Assembly: GCA_031292555.1 (NCBI GenBank)
Contig: JARLGV010000063.1
Coordinates: forward strand, 1 to 64,000
DNA from: Fimbriimonas sp.
GTDB taxonomy: Bacteria > Armatimonadota > Fimbriimonadia > Fimbriimonadales > Fimbriimonadaceae
Length of the DNA stretch: 64,000 bases
Direction: 5' to 3'
The translations under genes were made by a program, and so were the position numbers. Positions within the stretch are counted from its first letter, which is position 1; the number at the start of each line of letters is the position of its first letter. Shown here in pieces: positions 14,974-24,229 of this stretch. The notes beneath the pieces are model-generated. The model ran no database searches. It was not told the DNA's origin and saw only the letters and a list, made by a program, of their open reading frames with translations.

Positions 14974-16505
14974 GCAAACGAGCTTTGATCTCGGTCACCG
15001 ACAAAACTGGCGTCGTCGAATTCGCCAAGGGTCTGGCCGACCTAGGTTTCGAACTTGTCAGCACGGGCGGCACCGCCAAAGCCTTGAGGAACGCCGGCTT
15101 GGCGGTTAAGGACGTCTCGGACATTACGGGCTTTCCTGAGATGCTCGACGGTCGAGTCAAGACGCTTCACCCGATGGTTCACGGCGGCCTGCTTGGCGAC
15201 TTGCGGCAAGATTCGCACGTGGACGCGATGAAGTCGGCTGGGATCGAGCCAATTTCGATCCTCGCCGTCAATCTGTACGCCTTTGAAAAGACGGTAACCG
15301 CCCCCCACACGCTCGAAGAGGCGATCGAGTCGATCGACATCGGCGGTCCAGCGATGATCCGGGCGGCGTCCAAGAACTGGGCGAACGTTGCAGTGGTCGT
15401 CGATCCGGCAGATTACGATTCGGTACTTCAAAGTTTGGCGGATGGCACGATCGGCGATCGGCGCCTGGCCTTGAGCGCAAAGGCGTTCCGCCACACCGCT
15501 TACTACGATTCGATGATTTCGCGGTACCTGACTCGGGCGGCGGGAGAGTCACCCTATTCCGAGAACCTGACGCTCGGATTTCGCCGGGCGGTTGCGCTGC
15601 GATACGGCGAGAACCCCCACCAATCGGGAGCCCTCTTTCACGATCCATTGGGAACACCCGGAATCGCGCAATCAACTCAGCTGTGGGGGCTTGACCTTGG
15701 ATACAACAACTTCAACGACGCAGACGGCGCCTGGGAGTTGGTGGCCGATCTTCCATCGCCGGCGTGTGCGATCACGAAGCACGGAAACCCGTGCGGAGCG
15801 GCGGTTGCCGCGAGCTATGGGCAGGCCTTCCGAATCGCTCGCGACGCGGACCCGATTTCCGCTTTTGGCGGAGTGGTCGCAATCAACGGTCTCCTTGACG
15901 AAGAGGCAGCCGAAGCGATGATTGAGAAGGGCAACAAGCTGGATGTCGTAATCGCGACTGGTTTCACCGAAGGCGCGTTAGCGATGTTCAAAGCGCGCAA
16001 GGGCTGGGGTCAGGAGGTCCGGTTGCTATCAGCGCCGCTTCCGGCTGCCGAAACCGGGCTGATGGTTCGGGCGATCCGCGGCGGCGCCCTCATTCAGGAC
16101 ACGGACGAAGACCCTGGTCGTGAGTGGAGGGTCGTTACCCAACGGCACCCGTCCGACGAGCAGATGGCATCGATGCGCTTCCTCTGGAAAGTTATCCCCC
16201 ACGTCAAGTCCAATGCGATCGTGGTCGGCAACGGGCAGCGGCTCTTGGGAGTGGGAGCGGGACAGATGAACCGTGTCCAGTCGGTGAGGCTCGCCCTCGA
16301 GCAGGCGGGTGAGGCGGCAAAGGGCGCTGCGCTTGCGAGCGACGCATTCTTTCCGTTCCCGGATAGCGTCGAAGCGGCGGCGGCAGCGGGGATCGCATGC
16401 TTGGTCCAGCCTGGTGGAAGCAAGAAGGATCCGGACGTGATCGCCAAGGCCGATGAACTTGGTCTTACCATGTGTTTCACTGGGGTTCGACATTTTCGGC
16501 ACTGA
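14970..16505 (+). CDS. purH: Bifunctional AICAR formyltransferase/IMP cyclohydrolase
   Basis: The 511-residue PurH catalyses the last two steps of purine synthesis, from AICAR through FAICAR to IMP. The N-terminal MGS-like cyclohydrolase domain is clear (KRALISVTDKTGVVEFAKGL, STGGT, GFPEMLDGRVKTLHP). The C-terminal transformylase domain carries RYGENPHQ, TKHGNPCGAA and QPGGSKKDPDVI. Length fits the family (about 510-530). The ATG overlaps the TGA of the preceding gene (ATGA). No other purine gene is adjacent. Confidence 0.97.
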   Translation: MSKRALISVTDKTGVVEFAKGLADLGFELVSTGGTAKALRNAGLAVKDVSDITGFPEMLDGRVKTLHPMVHGGLLGDLRQDSHVDAMKSAGIEPISILAVNLYAFEKTVTAPHTLEEAIESIDIGGPAMIRAASKNWANVAVVVDPADYDSVLQSLADGTIGDRRLALSAKAFRHTAYYDSMISRYLTRAAGESPYSENLTLGFRRAVALRYGENPHQSGALFHDPLGTPGIAQSTQLWGLDLGYNNFNDADGAWELVADLPSPACAITKHGNPCGAAVAASYGQAFRIARDADPISAFGGVVAINGLLDEEAAEAMIEKGNKLDVVIATGFTEGALAMFKARKGWGQEVRLLSAPLPAAETGLMVRAIRGGALIQDTDEDPGREWRVVTQRHPSDEQMASMRFLWKVIPHVKSNAIVVGNGQRLLGVGAGQMNRVQSVRLALEQAGEAAKGAALASDAFFPFPDSVEAAAAAGIACLVQPGGSKKDPDVIAKADELGLTMCFTGVRHFRH

Positions 16506-16582
16506 TCGGTTGTACAATCTGAGGTGCAACCTGTGACATCCGCGGTCACCGGTACCGTCTGTATTTAGTAGGAACTGTTTTC

Positions 16583-16984
16583 ATGAAGAACCAGAACGAC
16601 TTGATTGTCATCGGTGTCTGCAGCGTATTGGCCATCGCCGCCGCTCTGATCATGTTTTTCACCAAGCGCGAGCCGATTGCTCCCGCGCCGGCAACCCCGG
16701 TTGTGACGACCAAGCTCGCCTATCCGTCAGGTGGTGACCCATCATTGGGTCTCGCGCTGCCCGGCGGCGGTGGCGGCGGCGGCGGAATGGGCGGCGGCAT
16801 GATGGGCGGAATGGGCGGCATGATGGGAGGCCCCGGCGGAATGAGCGGCGGCAAACAGGGCATGGGCTTCGGCGCCCCAGGCATGGGCGGCGGAATGCCG
16901 GGCGGAATGCCGGGCATGGGCTCAGGCACACGCGGTCCGAAGATGGGCGCTCCGATGGGTGCTCCGAAGTTGGGCGGCGGCTAA
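16583..16984 (+). CDS. Gly/Met-rich low-complexity protein with an N-terminal membrane anchor
   Basis: A 133-residue protein: residues 8-26 form one membrane helix (VIGVCSVLAIAAALIMFFT), then a short Pro/Ala linker, then about 80 residues made almost only of Gly and Met (GGGMGGGMMGGMGGMMGG-like) with a few Pro and Lys. No known family is recognised. Gly/Met tails of this sort are seen in metal-binding or disordered envelope proteins, but that is only an analogy. GTAGGAA precedes the ATG by 8-14 bases. The gene sits between purH and remA in the same direction, with intergenic gaps of about 77 and 79 bp. Confidence 0.7.
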   Translation: MKNQNDLIVIGVCSVLAIAAALIMFFTKREPIAPAPATPVVTTKLAYPSGGDPSLGLALPGGGGGGGGMGGGMMGGMGGMMGGPGGMSGGKQGMGFGAPGMGGGMPGGMPGMGSGTRGPKMGAPMGAPKLGGG

Positions 16985-17063
16985 TCGTCGTCTAGATACA
17001 GACGTATTGGGCCTTGGGGCCTCTGACGGGTGTAAACTCCACTCTTCAAGGAGTAGATCGTTT

Positions 17064-17330
17064 ATGCCCGTACCCGCAGTTCTCAACGTGGGTTTTTACA
17101 ACTATGTGATGACCGAGAAGATCGTTGCTCTCGTGAGCAGCGAATCTGCCCCCATGCGCCGTTTGGTTCAAACGATGCGTAAGGAGGGAAGCGTCATCGA
17201 CGCCACTCAGGGACGTCGCACAAAATCCGTGATTTTTACGACTGGCTCTGCCGTCGTCCTGTCCGCGATATCACAAGAGACCCTCGCGAAGAGACTCAAC
17301 ACCGGGGAAATCGTAGGCGATGAGGAGTAA
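17064..17330 (+). CDS. remA: RemA/DUF370-family DNA-binding regulator
   Basis: The 88-residue product matches the RemA family: [42 protein letters not shown] and [14 protein letters not shown] align with the usual pattern (IGF..V, SAP.KR, DA..GRRT..VI, LSA...T...R). In Bacillus subtilis RemA forms ring-like octamers that wrap DNA and activate biofilm matrix genes. The ATG at 17064 is chosen because AAGGAG lies 10 bases before it; an open frame reaches further upstream without conserved sequence. The end overlaps mreB by 11 bp, so it is probably co-expressed with mreBCD, linking a matrix-type regulator to cell shape. Confidence 0.88.
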   Translation: MPVPAVLNVGFYNYVMTEKIVALVSSESAPMRRLVQTMRKEGSVIDATQGRRTKSVIFTTGSAVVLSAISQETLAKRLNTGEIVGDEE

Positions 17331-18384
17331 CGGTCGTCAGGGCTGGCTCCATGGCCTTAGCAACCGCTTTGGCCGAGATATTGGCATCGATCTAGGTACA
17401 GCCAACACTCTCGTGCATGTCGGTGGTCGCGGCGTAATCCTGCGAGAACCGAGCGTCGTTGCGATCAACAAAGACAACGGCGAGGTGATGGCGGTCGGTG
17501 AAGAGGCCAAGCGTATGCTTGGTCGGACGCCTTCGCATATCGTGGCGACTCGGCCGCTTAAGGACGGCGTCATCGCCGATTTCGAGCAGACGGAACGGAT
17601 GCTCCAGTACTTCATCTCGAAAGTATCCAACCGCTTCCTTTTGCGACGAACCGTTGTCGTTGGCATTCCGAGCGGCGTCACTGAGGTGGAGCGCCGTGCG
17701 GTAATCGAGGCATCTCGAAACGCGGGGGCGACTCAAGCGTACGTTATCGAAGAACCGATGGCTGCCGCGTTCGGCGCCGGATTGCCGGTCGATGAACCGA
17801 GTGGATCGATGATCGTGGACATCGGCGGAGGAACTACCGAAGTCGCCGTTATTTCTCTTGGCGGCATCGTACATTCCCGATCGATTCGTATTGCGGGGGA
17901 TGAACTTGACGAGGCGATTTCATCTTATGTGCGACGAGCCTACAATCTTTACATTGGCGATCGCACGGCGGAGATGACGAAGATCGAGATTGGAAGCGCC
18001 CATGCCCTCGAACAGGAACTTCAGATCACGATCAAGGGGCGTGACCTTGTTACCGGCCTGCCCCGGAGTGCGGTCATCACGAGTGAAGAAGTCCGAATGG
18101 CGATTCAAGAACCCCTAAACGCGATCGTCGAAGCGGTGAAGCTCACACTTGAGGCCACTCCGCCCGAGTTGGCGGCGGATGCTATGGATCACGGAATCGT
18201 GCTTGCCGGTGGAGGAGCACTCCTGCGGGGACTTGATCGTTTGATCTCTGAAGAGACGATGATGCCAGTGCTGATCGCTAAGGATCCCCTTAGTTGCGTC
18301 GTTATTGGGACGGGCATGGTCGTGGAAGCCATGCACGAGAACCCCATGATCCGCAAGATGCTGGAGAAGGCGTCACGTCCCTAA
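17320..18384 (+). CDS. mreB: Rod shape-determining protein MreB
   Basis: A 354-residue bacterial actin that polymerises under the inner membrane and directs lateral cell wall synthesis. The actin-fold motifs are present: phosphate-1 [15 protein letters not shown] (about 22-36), the connect segment, phosphate-2 [20 protein letters not shown] (about 166-185), and the adenosine motif [15 protein letters not shown]. Length is standard. The N-terminus has about 18 extra residues before the usual start, so an internal start is possible. It is followed by mreC and mreD, the standard elongasome order. Confidence 0.96.
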   Translation: MRSNGRQGWLHGLSNRFGRDIGIDLGTANTLVHVGGRGVILREPSVVAINKDNGEVMAVGEEAKRMLGRTPSHIVATRPLKDGVIADFEQTERMLQYFISKVSNRFLLRRTVVVGIPSGVTEVERRAVIEASRNAGATQAYVIEEPMAAAFGAGLPVDEPSGSMIVDIGGGTTEVAVISLGGIVHSRSIRIAGDELDEAISSYVRRAYNLYIGDRTAEMTKIEIGSAHALEQELQITIKGRDLVTGLPRSAVITSEEVRMAIQEPLNAIVEAVKLTLEATPPELAADAMDHGIVLAGGGALLRGLDRLISEETMMPVLIAKDPLSCVVIGTGMVVEAMHENPMIRKMLEKASRP

Positions 18385-18416
18385 AGCGTCGTCGAAAGGA
18401 CGGCCCCGTCGACGCA

Positions 18417-19226
18417 ATGGTCTTGGTTGGCCTGTGCGTCTTCGGTTTCTTGCTCGGAAGCCTCCAAAATAGTTCCCACCTCAAGGACCGGGTCGACCCG
18501 GTCTCTTCAGTTATTCGATCGCTTTTGTCGCCCCTCGGATCGGCTCTCAACGCGTGCGTTCGATCGGTCGGTTCGTTTGCCGAAGGCACGCTTTCATCGA
18601 CGCGCCTGGTTCGAGAGAATCGACGGCTCAAAGCATTGGAGCAGTCCTTCGCCCTGTACTCAGACACGATCGGGCAGGTTCGTGCGGAATGCGAGATGCT
18701 CCGGAAGATGGCTGGGTTTGGACCGCCGGCCGGGAAGGCGCGCGTTCCAGCACTTGTCTACGGTTTTTCGATCAACGAGAACCGCTTGACGATCAACGTT
18801 GGCAGCAACCAGGGGGTGAAAGCAGGTTGTCCGGTGGAAAGCGCGGACGGACTCGTTGGAACTGTTGAAGATGTGGAGGCGAACCGAAGCCAAGTCTTGC
18901 TTCTCACCAGTGCCGGACTGCAACCTAATTCGAATGGTAAGCCGCTCTTGATCGGAGCAATCGATATCAATCGCAATCCGCCCCCTGCCGGTTTGCTTCG
19001 CGGCGAGAATGCGAGCACGCTAACGCTGACGTTCATGGATCCAAAGGCGCCCGTTCAGATTGGCGACACGATTGTCACGTCTGGGTTCTCGGAGAAGATC
19101 CCGAGGGGGCTGGTGATCGGTAAAGTAATTCAGATCGATCCGAGCGAGGAATTCGGAACCCTCAAGGCGCGCATCGACCCGGCGTTCTCGTTGGGCAATC
19201 TGGAGTTCGTATTCGTTCTGACATGA
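18417..19226 (+). CDS. mreC: Rod shape-determining protein MreC
   Basis: From the ATG at 18417 MreC has 269 residues. It has an N-terminal membrane helix (MVLVGLCVFGFLLGSL), a coiled coil (TRLVRENRRLKALEQSFALY, through CEMLRKM), and the beta-rich periplasmic domain with NRLTINVGSNQGVKAGCPV and VGTVEDVEANRSQVLLLT. It scaffolds MreB-linked wall synthesis enzymes in the periplasm. The true start is uncertain: a TTG at 18294 inside mreB is in frame, but the protein would then carry a long charged tail. AAAGGA lies about 18 bases before the chosen ATG. It is coupled to mreD by a 4-bp overlap. Confidence 0.92.
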   Translation: MVLVGLCVFGFLLGSLQNSSHLKDRVDPVSSVIRSLLSPLGSALNACVRSVGSFAEGTLSSTRLVRENRRLKALEQSFALYSDTIGQVRAECEMLRKMAGFGPPAGKARVPALVYGFSINENRLTINVGSNQGVKAGCPVESADGLVGTVEDVEANRSQVLLLTSAGLQPNSNGKPLLIGAIDINRNPPPAGLLRGENASTLTLTFMDPKAPVQIGDTIVTSGFSEKIPRGLVIGKVIQIDPSEEFGTLKARIDPAFSLGNLEFVFVLT

Positions 19227-19705
19227 AGGGCGCCAAAGGGTGGATCATCGCGGCTCTGTTGATGTGGCTCGCCGGGAGCTGCCAGCAATCGATTGCCTAT
19301 CAGTTGGCGTTTGCCGGCTCGCCGCCGGACTTCATTCTGGTCGCGATCGTGACGTTCTCGCTCTTTTCCGATCGCCGTAACGGTGCGGTCATGGGATTCA
19401 TCGGTGGGATCGTTCAGGGAGCAGCCTCGGGCGGGCACATGGCGACGTATGCCTTCACGCGAACGATTCTCGGCTTCATGGTGGGCTGGCTGACCAGCTT
19501 GGAATTCGAGGGAAATGCCGCCGTTGCCTTTATCGTCAACGCGGCGTCGACGTGTGCGGCGCAAGTGGCGTTCCTCCTCCTGAGTCCAAAGGGCGCTATC
19601 GTGCCTTTCCTGTTAGCTACAATAGTATCAGCGGTGTACAACGGTGTCCTCGCAATACCCTTATACGCTCTTCTGAAAAAGGTCTCCGGTCCGCCCCGTC
19701 ACTGA
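19223..19705 (+). CDS. mreD: Rod shape-determining protein MreD
   Basis: A 160-residue membrane protein with five to six predicted helices and the family-typical DFILVAIVTFSLFSDRRNGAVMGFIGGI segment. The size and position directly after mreC (ATGA overlap at 19223) fix the identity. It works with MreB and MreC in the elongation complex. There is no rodA or pbp2 gene after it; glutamate dehydrogenase follows instead. Confidence 0.9.
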   Translation: MKGAKGWIIAALLMWLAGSCQQSIAYQLAFAGSPPDFILVAIVTFSLFSDRRNGAVMGFIGGIVQGAASGGHMATYAFTRTILGFMVGWLTSLEFEGNAAVAFIVNAASTCAAQVAFLLLSPKGAIVPFLLATIVSAVYNGVLAIPLYALLKKVSGPPRH

Positions 19706-19725
19706 GGTGGACCCTTTGATGCCCA

Positions 19726-20979
19726 ATGAGCACACACATTAACGTTCTCGACATGGCCCGCGAGCAACTCGCGGTCGCGGCGAATATTCTGGATCTCGAC
19801 AAGGGACTCCACAACGTCCTAGCACAGCCGATGAGGCAGCTCATCGTCCACTTTCCGGTTGTTCTAGACAACGGAGAGGTGCAGGTTTTCGAAGGTTGCC
19901 GGGTCCAGCACAATGCTGCCCGGGGCCCCACGAAGGGCGGCCTGAGATACCATCCCGATGTCGATGTCGACGAAACCACCGCCTTGGCGATGTGGATGAC
20001 GTGGAAATGCGCGGTCGTCAATATCCCTTACGGCGGAGCCAAAGGCTCTGTGAAAGTCGACATCAAGAAGCTGTCGAAGCGCGAACTCGAAAAGCTAACT
20101 CGTCGATTCGTGACGGAGATCAGTTCGATGATCGGCGAACGCAGCGACATTCCCGCCCCGGACATCGGCACCAACTCCCAGGTCATGGCATGGGTTATGG
20201 ACACCATGTCGATGCAGAAGGGCCATACGGTTCCTGGCGCGGTCACAGGTAAGCCAATCGAACTTGGCGGATCCGAAGGCCGGACCGAGGCAACCGGGCG
20301 TGGCGTTGTCGTGGTCCTCGAGGAGGCGGTACGCGTCCTCAATATGAACCTGGCGAACGCGCGAATCATCGTGCAGGGGTTCGGAAACGTAGGTTCGACA
20401 GCAGCTAAACTTGTCGAGGAGGCGGGGGGAACGGTTGTCGGGATCAGCGATGCCGTCGGCGGCATCTACAACCCAAAGGGCCTTCCGGTTCACGATCTTT
20501 TCAACCGCTATTCGGGCAGGGACGGTGGCATTCGCGAGTTCAAGGATGCCGAAAAAGTCACCAACATGGAGTTGCTCGAAATGCCGTGCGACATCCTGAT
20601 TCCGGCTGCGATTGCGGCTCAGGTCACGAAGGAAAACGCCGACAAGGTCAAGGCACGACTGATCGTCGAGGGCGCAAACGGACCCTGTACGCCGGACGCC
20701 GATCATATCTTCTCGGATAAAGGCGTCTTGGTCGTTCCAGACATCCTCGCCAATGCCGGCGGCGTCATCGTCAGCTACTTCGAATGGGTGCAGGACCTCC
20801 AGAACTTCTTCTGGGAGGAGAACGAGGTGAACATCAAGCTCACCAAGATCATGCGCTCGTCATTCTCTGCGGTGGAGTCGGCAATGATGACCCACAAGAC
20901 GGATATGAGAACGGCAGCGCTCGTCATCGGAGTCAAGCGGGTAGCGGACGCGACGATAAGACGAGGGATCTTCCCGTAG
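19726..20979 (+). CDS. gdhA: Glu/Leu/Phe/Val dehydrogenase (glutamate dehydrogenase)
   Basis: The 417-residue enzyme interconverts glutamate and 2-oxoglutarate with ammonia and NAD(P). The substrate domain carries KGGLRYHPDV, the catalytic-lysine region PYGGAKGSVKVD, and PAPDIGTNSQVMAW. The C-terminal Rossmann domain has VQGFGNVGSTAAKLVEEAGG, a GxGxxG/A-type NAD(P)-binding loop. Its length fits the hexameric small-subunit class. The coenzyme was not determined. It starts 20 bp after mreD in the same direction. Confidence 0.93.
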   Translation: MSTHINVLDMAREQLAVAANILDLDKGLHNVLAQPMRQLIVHFPVVLDNGEVQVFEGCRVQHNAARGPTKGGLRYHPDVDVDETTALAMWMTWKCAVVNIPYGGAKGSVKVDIKKLSKRELEKLTRRFVTEISSMIGERSDIPAPDIGTNSQVMAWVMDTMSMQKGHTVPGAVTGKPIELGGSEGRTEATGRGVVVVLEEAVRVLNMNLANARIIVQGFGNVGSTAAKLVEEAGGTVVGISDAVGGIYNPKGLPVHDLFNRYSGRDGGIREFKDAEKVTNMELLEMPCDILIPAAIAAQVTKENADKVKARLIVEGANGPCTPDADHIFSDKGVLVVPDILANAGGVIVSYFEWVQDLQNFFWEENEVNIKLTKIMRSSFSAVESAMMTHKTDMRTAALVIGVKRVADATIRRGIFP

Positions 20980-21123
20980 GCACCATGCAAAGGTCTGGGT
21001 CTTCCTTATGTGAAGGTCCAGACCCTCGACATCCTCACTCCTACCTTGGCTCCTTGCCGTGCTTTGGCCCCGGCAAAGGCCGAAAGGGTAACCTGCTTGC
21101 TGCGATACGTCGCCGAGGCTCAC

Positions 21124-21564
21124 TTGTTGTTTGATATTGCAAAGATATACGAATTTCTTCCGCATCGGTACCCGATGCTGTTGGTGGACCGGCTCCTGAG
21201 CGTGAGCGAGGACGGGACGAAGTGCCGTGGACTCAAGAACGTGACCATAAACGAGGGCTTCTTCCAGGGCCACTATCCGGGCAAGCCGATCATGCCGGGC
21301 GTTCTGATTCTTGAGTCGATTGCCCAAGTCGGAGGAGCGCTGTTCCTTTCGAAGCCGGAGTACGCGGGCAGGATTCCCCTAATCGGAGCGATCGACGATG
21401 CCAAGTTCAAGAGAATGGTCGTTCCTGGCGATCAGCTGATCGTCGATGTCGAGATCTTGTGGATACGTGGGCCAATAGGCCGCATGCGCGGTGTTGCGAC
21501 TGTCGATGGAGAGGTCGCGGCAAGTATGGAGATGACGTTTAAGTTGGCGACCAAGGAAAGCTGA
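21124..21564 (+). CDS. fabZ: 3-hydroxyacyl-ACP dehydratase FabZ
   Basis: The hot-dog-fold dehydratase acts in fatty acid elongation and supplies acyl chains for lipid A. Catalytic His is in LPHRYPMLLVDRL, and Glu is in GKPIMPGVLILESIAQVGG. The family usually starts with a short segment before the xxLPHRxP motif, so the TTG at 21124 (giving 146 residues, MLFDIAKIYEF...) is preferred. A GTG at 21010 would add 38 unconserved residues. lpxA follows after one base, so fabZ-lpxA-lpxB form one operon. Confidence 0.92.
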   Translation: MLFDIAKIYEFLPHRYPMLLVDRLLSVSEDGTKCRGLKNVTINEGFFQGHYPGKPIMPGVLILESIAQVGGALFLSKPEYAGRIPLIGAIDDAKFKRMVVPGDQLIVDVEILWIRGPIGRMRGVATVDGEVAASMEMTFKLATKES

Positions 21565-21565
21565 T

Positions 21566-22354
21566 TTGGCGAAGATCCATCCACTCTCAAACGTAGACTC
21601 CGGTGCCGAAATCGCGGATGACGTCGTAATCGGCCCGTTCTGCAATGTGGAGACGGGAACTTTCATTGGCGCAGGCTGCCGTCTGGACTCTCACGTCACG
21701 ATCAAACAGGGCACTTCGTTGGGTGTCAATAACTTCATGGGACAGGGCGTTGTTCTTGGCGGCGACCCTCAGGATCGAAAGTACAGGGGCGAACCAACGT
21801 ATTTGAGAGTTGGCAACGACAACACCTTTCGCGAATACGTCACTGTACACCGTGCGACTGGCGAGGGATTGGCGACGGTTATCGGAAACGACAACTTCCT
21901 GATGGCCAACGTTCATTTGGGACACAACGTCACCCTCCACGACCACATTACAATCGCCAACAGCACCGGGATTTCCGGACACGTGACCGTTGAAGACCTC
22001 GTCACGATGGGCGGCATGACGGGCGTGCACCAATTTGTCCGTATCGGCAAGGTCGCTATGGTCGGAGGGTGTATGCGCATCGTCACGGACGTGCCTCCGT
22101 TCATGCTCGTCGGCGGAATCGACGAGGAGATACGCGACATCAACGCTATCGGTCTTCGGCGTTTCGGAATTACGCCGCAATCCCGTCTCGCCTTGCACAA
22201 GGCGTGCAAGCTGCTCTTCAAGTCGCAGTTGGGGCTTTCGAACGCAATTGAGATCGTGCGACGCGAAGTTCCGATGACTGCCGAAGTCGAAGAGCTTCTG
22301 CACTTCGAGGAGCGCAGAAAGAGCGGAAAGAACGGTCGCCAAGATCAGCCATGA
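21566..22354 (+). CDS. lpxA: UDP-N-acetylglucosamine acyltransferase LpxA
   Basis: LpxA (262 residues) adds the 3-O-hydroxyacyl chain to UDP-GlcNAc, the first step of lipid A. The left-handed beta helix repeats are obvious (IGPFCNVETGTFIGAGCRLD and following hexapeptides). The active-site His lies in NVHLGHNVTL. The GGMTGVHQF and VGGCMRIVTDVPPF segments and a helical C-terminus (LFKSQLGLSNAIEIVRREVP) complete the family layout. It starts with TTG one base after the fabZ stop. Its presence argues for an LPS-bearing outer membrane. Confidence 0.95.
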   Translation: MAKIHPLSNVDSGAEIADDVVIGPFCNVETGTFIGAGCRLDSHVTIKQGTSLGVNNFMGQGVVLGGDPQDRKYRGEPTYLRVGNDNTFREYVTVHRATGEGLATVIGNDNFLMANVHLGHNVTLHDHITIANSTGISGHVTVEDLVTMGGMTGVHQFVRIGKVAMVGGCMRIVTDVPPFMLVGGIDEEIRDINAIGLRRFGITPQSRLALHKACKLLFKSQLGLSNAIEIVRREVPMTAEVEELLHFEERRKSGKNGRQDQP

Positions 22355-23469
22355 ACGTGTTTCTCTCCGCAGGCGAAGCCTCCGGGGATGCTTATGCGGC
22401 GGCCCTGGTTTCTGAACTAAGGCTTTTCGAACGTGAGTTGGGAGACGAGCCGGTGTGCTTTGCGGGCATTGGTGGACGACGTCTGGCTTCGGCTGGGCTC
22501 CGCCTGATTGCCGATTCTTCCTCTTGGGGCGCCATCAGCATCTTGGAATCGCTGAAAGTGGTTCCTCGTGTACTGGGGGGATACTACGCGGCGAAAAGGT
22601 TCTTAAAGGCTTCGACGCCCGGCCTCCTGATCCCGATCGACTTTGGCTACGCCAATATCCGCCTTGCCCGGCATGCAAAGAAATGCGGCTGGAAGGTCCT
22701 GTACTTTGTCCCTCCAGGTTCGTGGCGACGCGACCGACAAGGCGGCGATCTTGTGTCCGTTTCGGACGCCGTTTCGACCCCGTTCTCTTGGTCGGCAGAC
22801 ATCCTGAAGGCGAAAGGAGTCGATGCACATTGGTACGGCCACCCGATCAAGCAACTTCTCCGGGACCGAATGCCGTCCAAGGACGGGTCCGAACGGACCC
22901 GAATTGCCGTCCTGCCCGGCAGTCGGCGTCACGAAATCGACCAGAATCTGCCGGTCATCGCCAAGGCGGTTCGCGATCCGATCGAATTCGGCTTGGCGCC
23001 GTCGGTCGACGTCGAGACGTTCCAGCGGGAGTGGAACAGACTTGCTCCGGGCCGGACCGAAGACCGGTTCACTCAAGGCGACATCTATGCAGTGCTGACC
23101 CGGTGCCGGGCGGCGGTGGTCTGCAGCGGTACCGCGACCCTCGAAGCGGCACTGTGTTGGTGTCCGATGGTCGTCATCTACCGGTTTCCGAAGATTGCCG
23201 AATTCGAAGCGAAGCTGGTCGGCTTCAAACGTCCCCAATTCATTTCGCTGCCGAACATCCTTCTCAACCGGTTGGCTGTGCCGGAACTGGTTCAAGAGCA
23301 GGCGACGCCGGAGGCGTTGACAGCAGCCCTGGACCGGCTGTCGGACGATTCCGATGCGCGACAACGGCAGATCGAAGCCTTTGAGGAACTGGACAGCCTG
23401 TTGGGCCCATCCGATGCGATCACTCAAACGGCACAGTTAGCGATCCGCTTGATCAAAGCAGTCCGGTGA
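22351..23469 (+). CDS. lpxB: Lipid-A-disaccharide synthase LpxB
   Basis: A 372-residue GT19-family enzyme that condenses lipid X with UDP-diacylglucosamine to the lipid A disaccharide at the inner membrane. Family motifs include FLSAGEASGDAYAAALV at the N-terminus, the WYGHPIKQLL segment, IAVLPGSRRHEIDQNLPVIA in the middle and CSGTATLEAALC near the nucleotide site. The ATG overlaps the lpxA stop (ATGA). The 3' end overlaps the end of the convergent HAD gene by 17 bp. lpxC, lpxD, lpxH and lpxK are not in this window. Confidence 0.94.
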   Translation: MNVFLSAGEASGDAYAAALVSELRLFERELGDEPVCFAGIGGRRLASAGLRLIADSSSWGAISILESLKVVPRVLGGYYAAKRFLKASTPGLLIPIDFGYANIRLARHAKKCGWKVLYFVPPGSWRRDRQGGDLVSVSDAVSTPFSWSADILKAKGVDAHWYGHPIKQLLRDRMPSKDGSERTRIAVLPGSRRHEIDQNLPVIAKAVRDPIEFGLAPSVDVETFQREWNRLAPGRTEDRFTQGDIYAVLTRCRAAVVCSGTATLEAALCWCPMVVIYRFPKIAEFEAKLVGFKRPQFISLPNILLNRLAVPELVQEQATPEALTAALDRLSDDSDARQRQIEAFEELDSLLGPSDAITQTAQLAIRLIKAVR

Positions 23470-24229
23470 GGTCGACGCTGAAGGATTGCCCTTCGGGCGG
23501 GACAGAGGTTACTCCAGTCAACACCAAATGGGTTGGACATCCAGCTCGTTCGCCGCTGACAAGGTCGGTGTCGACCCGATCTCCAACCACCAGAGCCGAT
23601 GTGGGGGGAAAGCCAAGCTCTTCGAGAATTAACCGAATCAGATACGGGTTCGGTTTACCCACTACGTACGGTTCGGCTTCGCTGCACGCTTGAATACCAG
23701 CCACGACGCTTCCGGCGCCGGGAATAAGGCGACCCTCTTCCATCGGATACGTTACATCCGGGTTCGTGGCGATAAACGGCTGACCAGCGCGGATACGCTG
23801 CATCGCGCCATTCATCAGGTCATAGTTGAAGTGACGACAGATCCCAGCAAGTACGGCATCGGATTCGCTGCCAGCCGACACGGTCAGCAAGTCGCTTCCC
23901 GCGTTGGCCACCTCTAGACCATGGTCGCGCAAGGTCGTGACCAAACCTGGTTCGCCAATTGCGAATACGCGCTTTAGGCCGTTGGCCGCCAGGTAGGATG
24001 CCGAGCCGACTCCCGATGTGTAGATCGCTTCCATCTCGCATGGGAAGCCCATTCGAATGAGCTTATCGAGGAAGAACGCGCGAGTCTGGCCCGAATTATT
24101 GGTGAGGTAACGGATCTTTGCGCCGGATTCGCTAAGGGCACGAACCGTATCCGCCGCGTTCGCGATCGGTTCGTTGCCTCGATAAAGCGTGCCATCCAGG
24201 TCGAAAATGTAGAGCGGGTAGCGCTCCAT
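23453..24229 (-). CDS. HAD-superfamily phosphatase, NagD-like (class IIA)
   Basis: A 258-residue HAD hydrolase. Motif I is IFDLDGTLYRG with D10 and D12, motif II TNNSGQTR, motif III VGKPNPYLIR, and motif IV VVGDRVDTDLVSGERAG. The C2-type cap between motifs II and III and the GKPNP signature place it in the NagD/4-nitrophenylphosphatase/phosphoglycolate phosphatase group. The physiological substrate is probably a small sugar phosphate or nucleotide, but cannot be told. It directly follows the polyprenyl synthetase gene, one base apart, and is the last gene of the menG-polyprenyl synthase unit. Confidence 0.88.
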   Translation of the reverse strand: MERYPLYIFDLDGTLYRGNEPIANAADTVRALSESGAKIRYLTNNSGQTRAFFLDKLIRMGFPCEMEAIYTSGVGSASYLAANGLKRVFAIGEPGLVTTLRDHGLEVANAGSDLLTVSAGSESDAVLAGICRHFNYDLMNGAMQRIRAGQPFIATNPDVTYPMEEGRLIPGAGSVVAGIQACSEAEPYVVGKPNPYLIRLILEELGFPPTSALVVGDRVDTDLVSGERAGCPTHLVLTGVTSVPPEGQSFSVDLTGLL

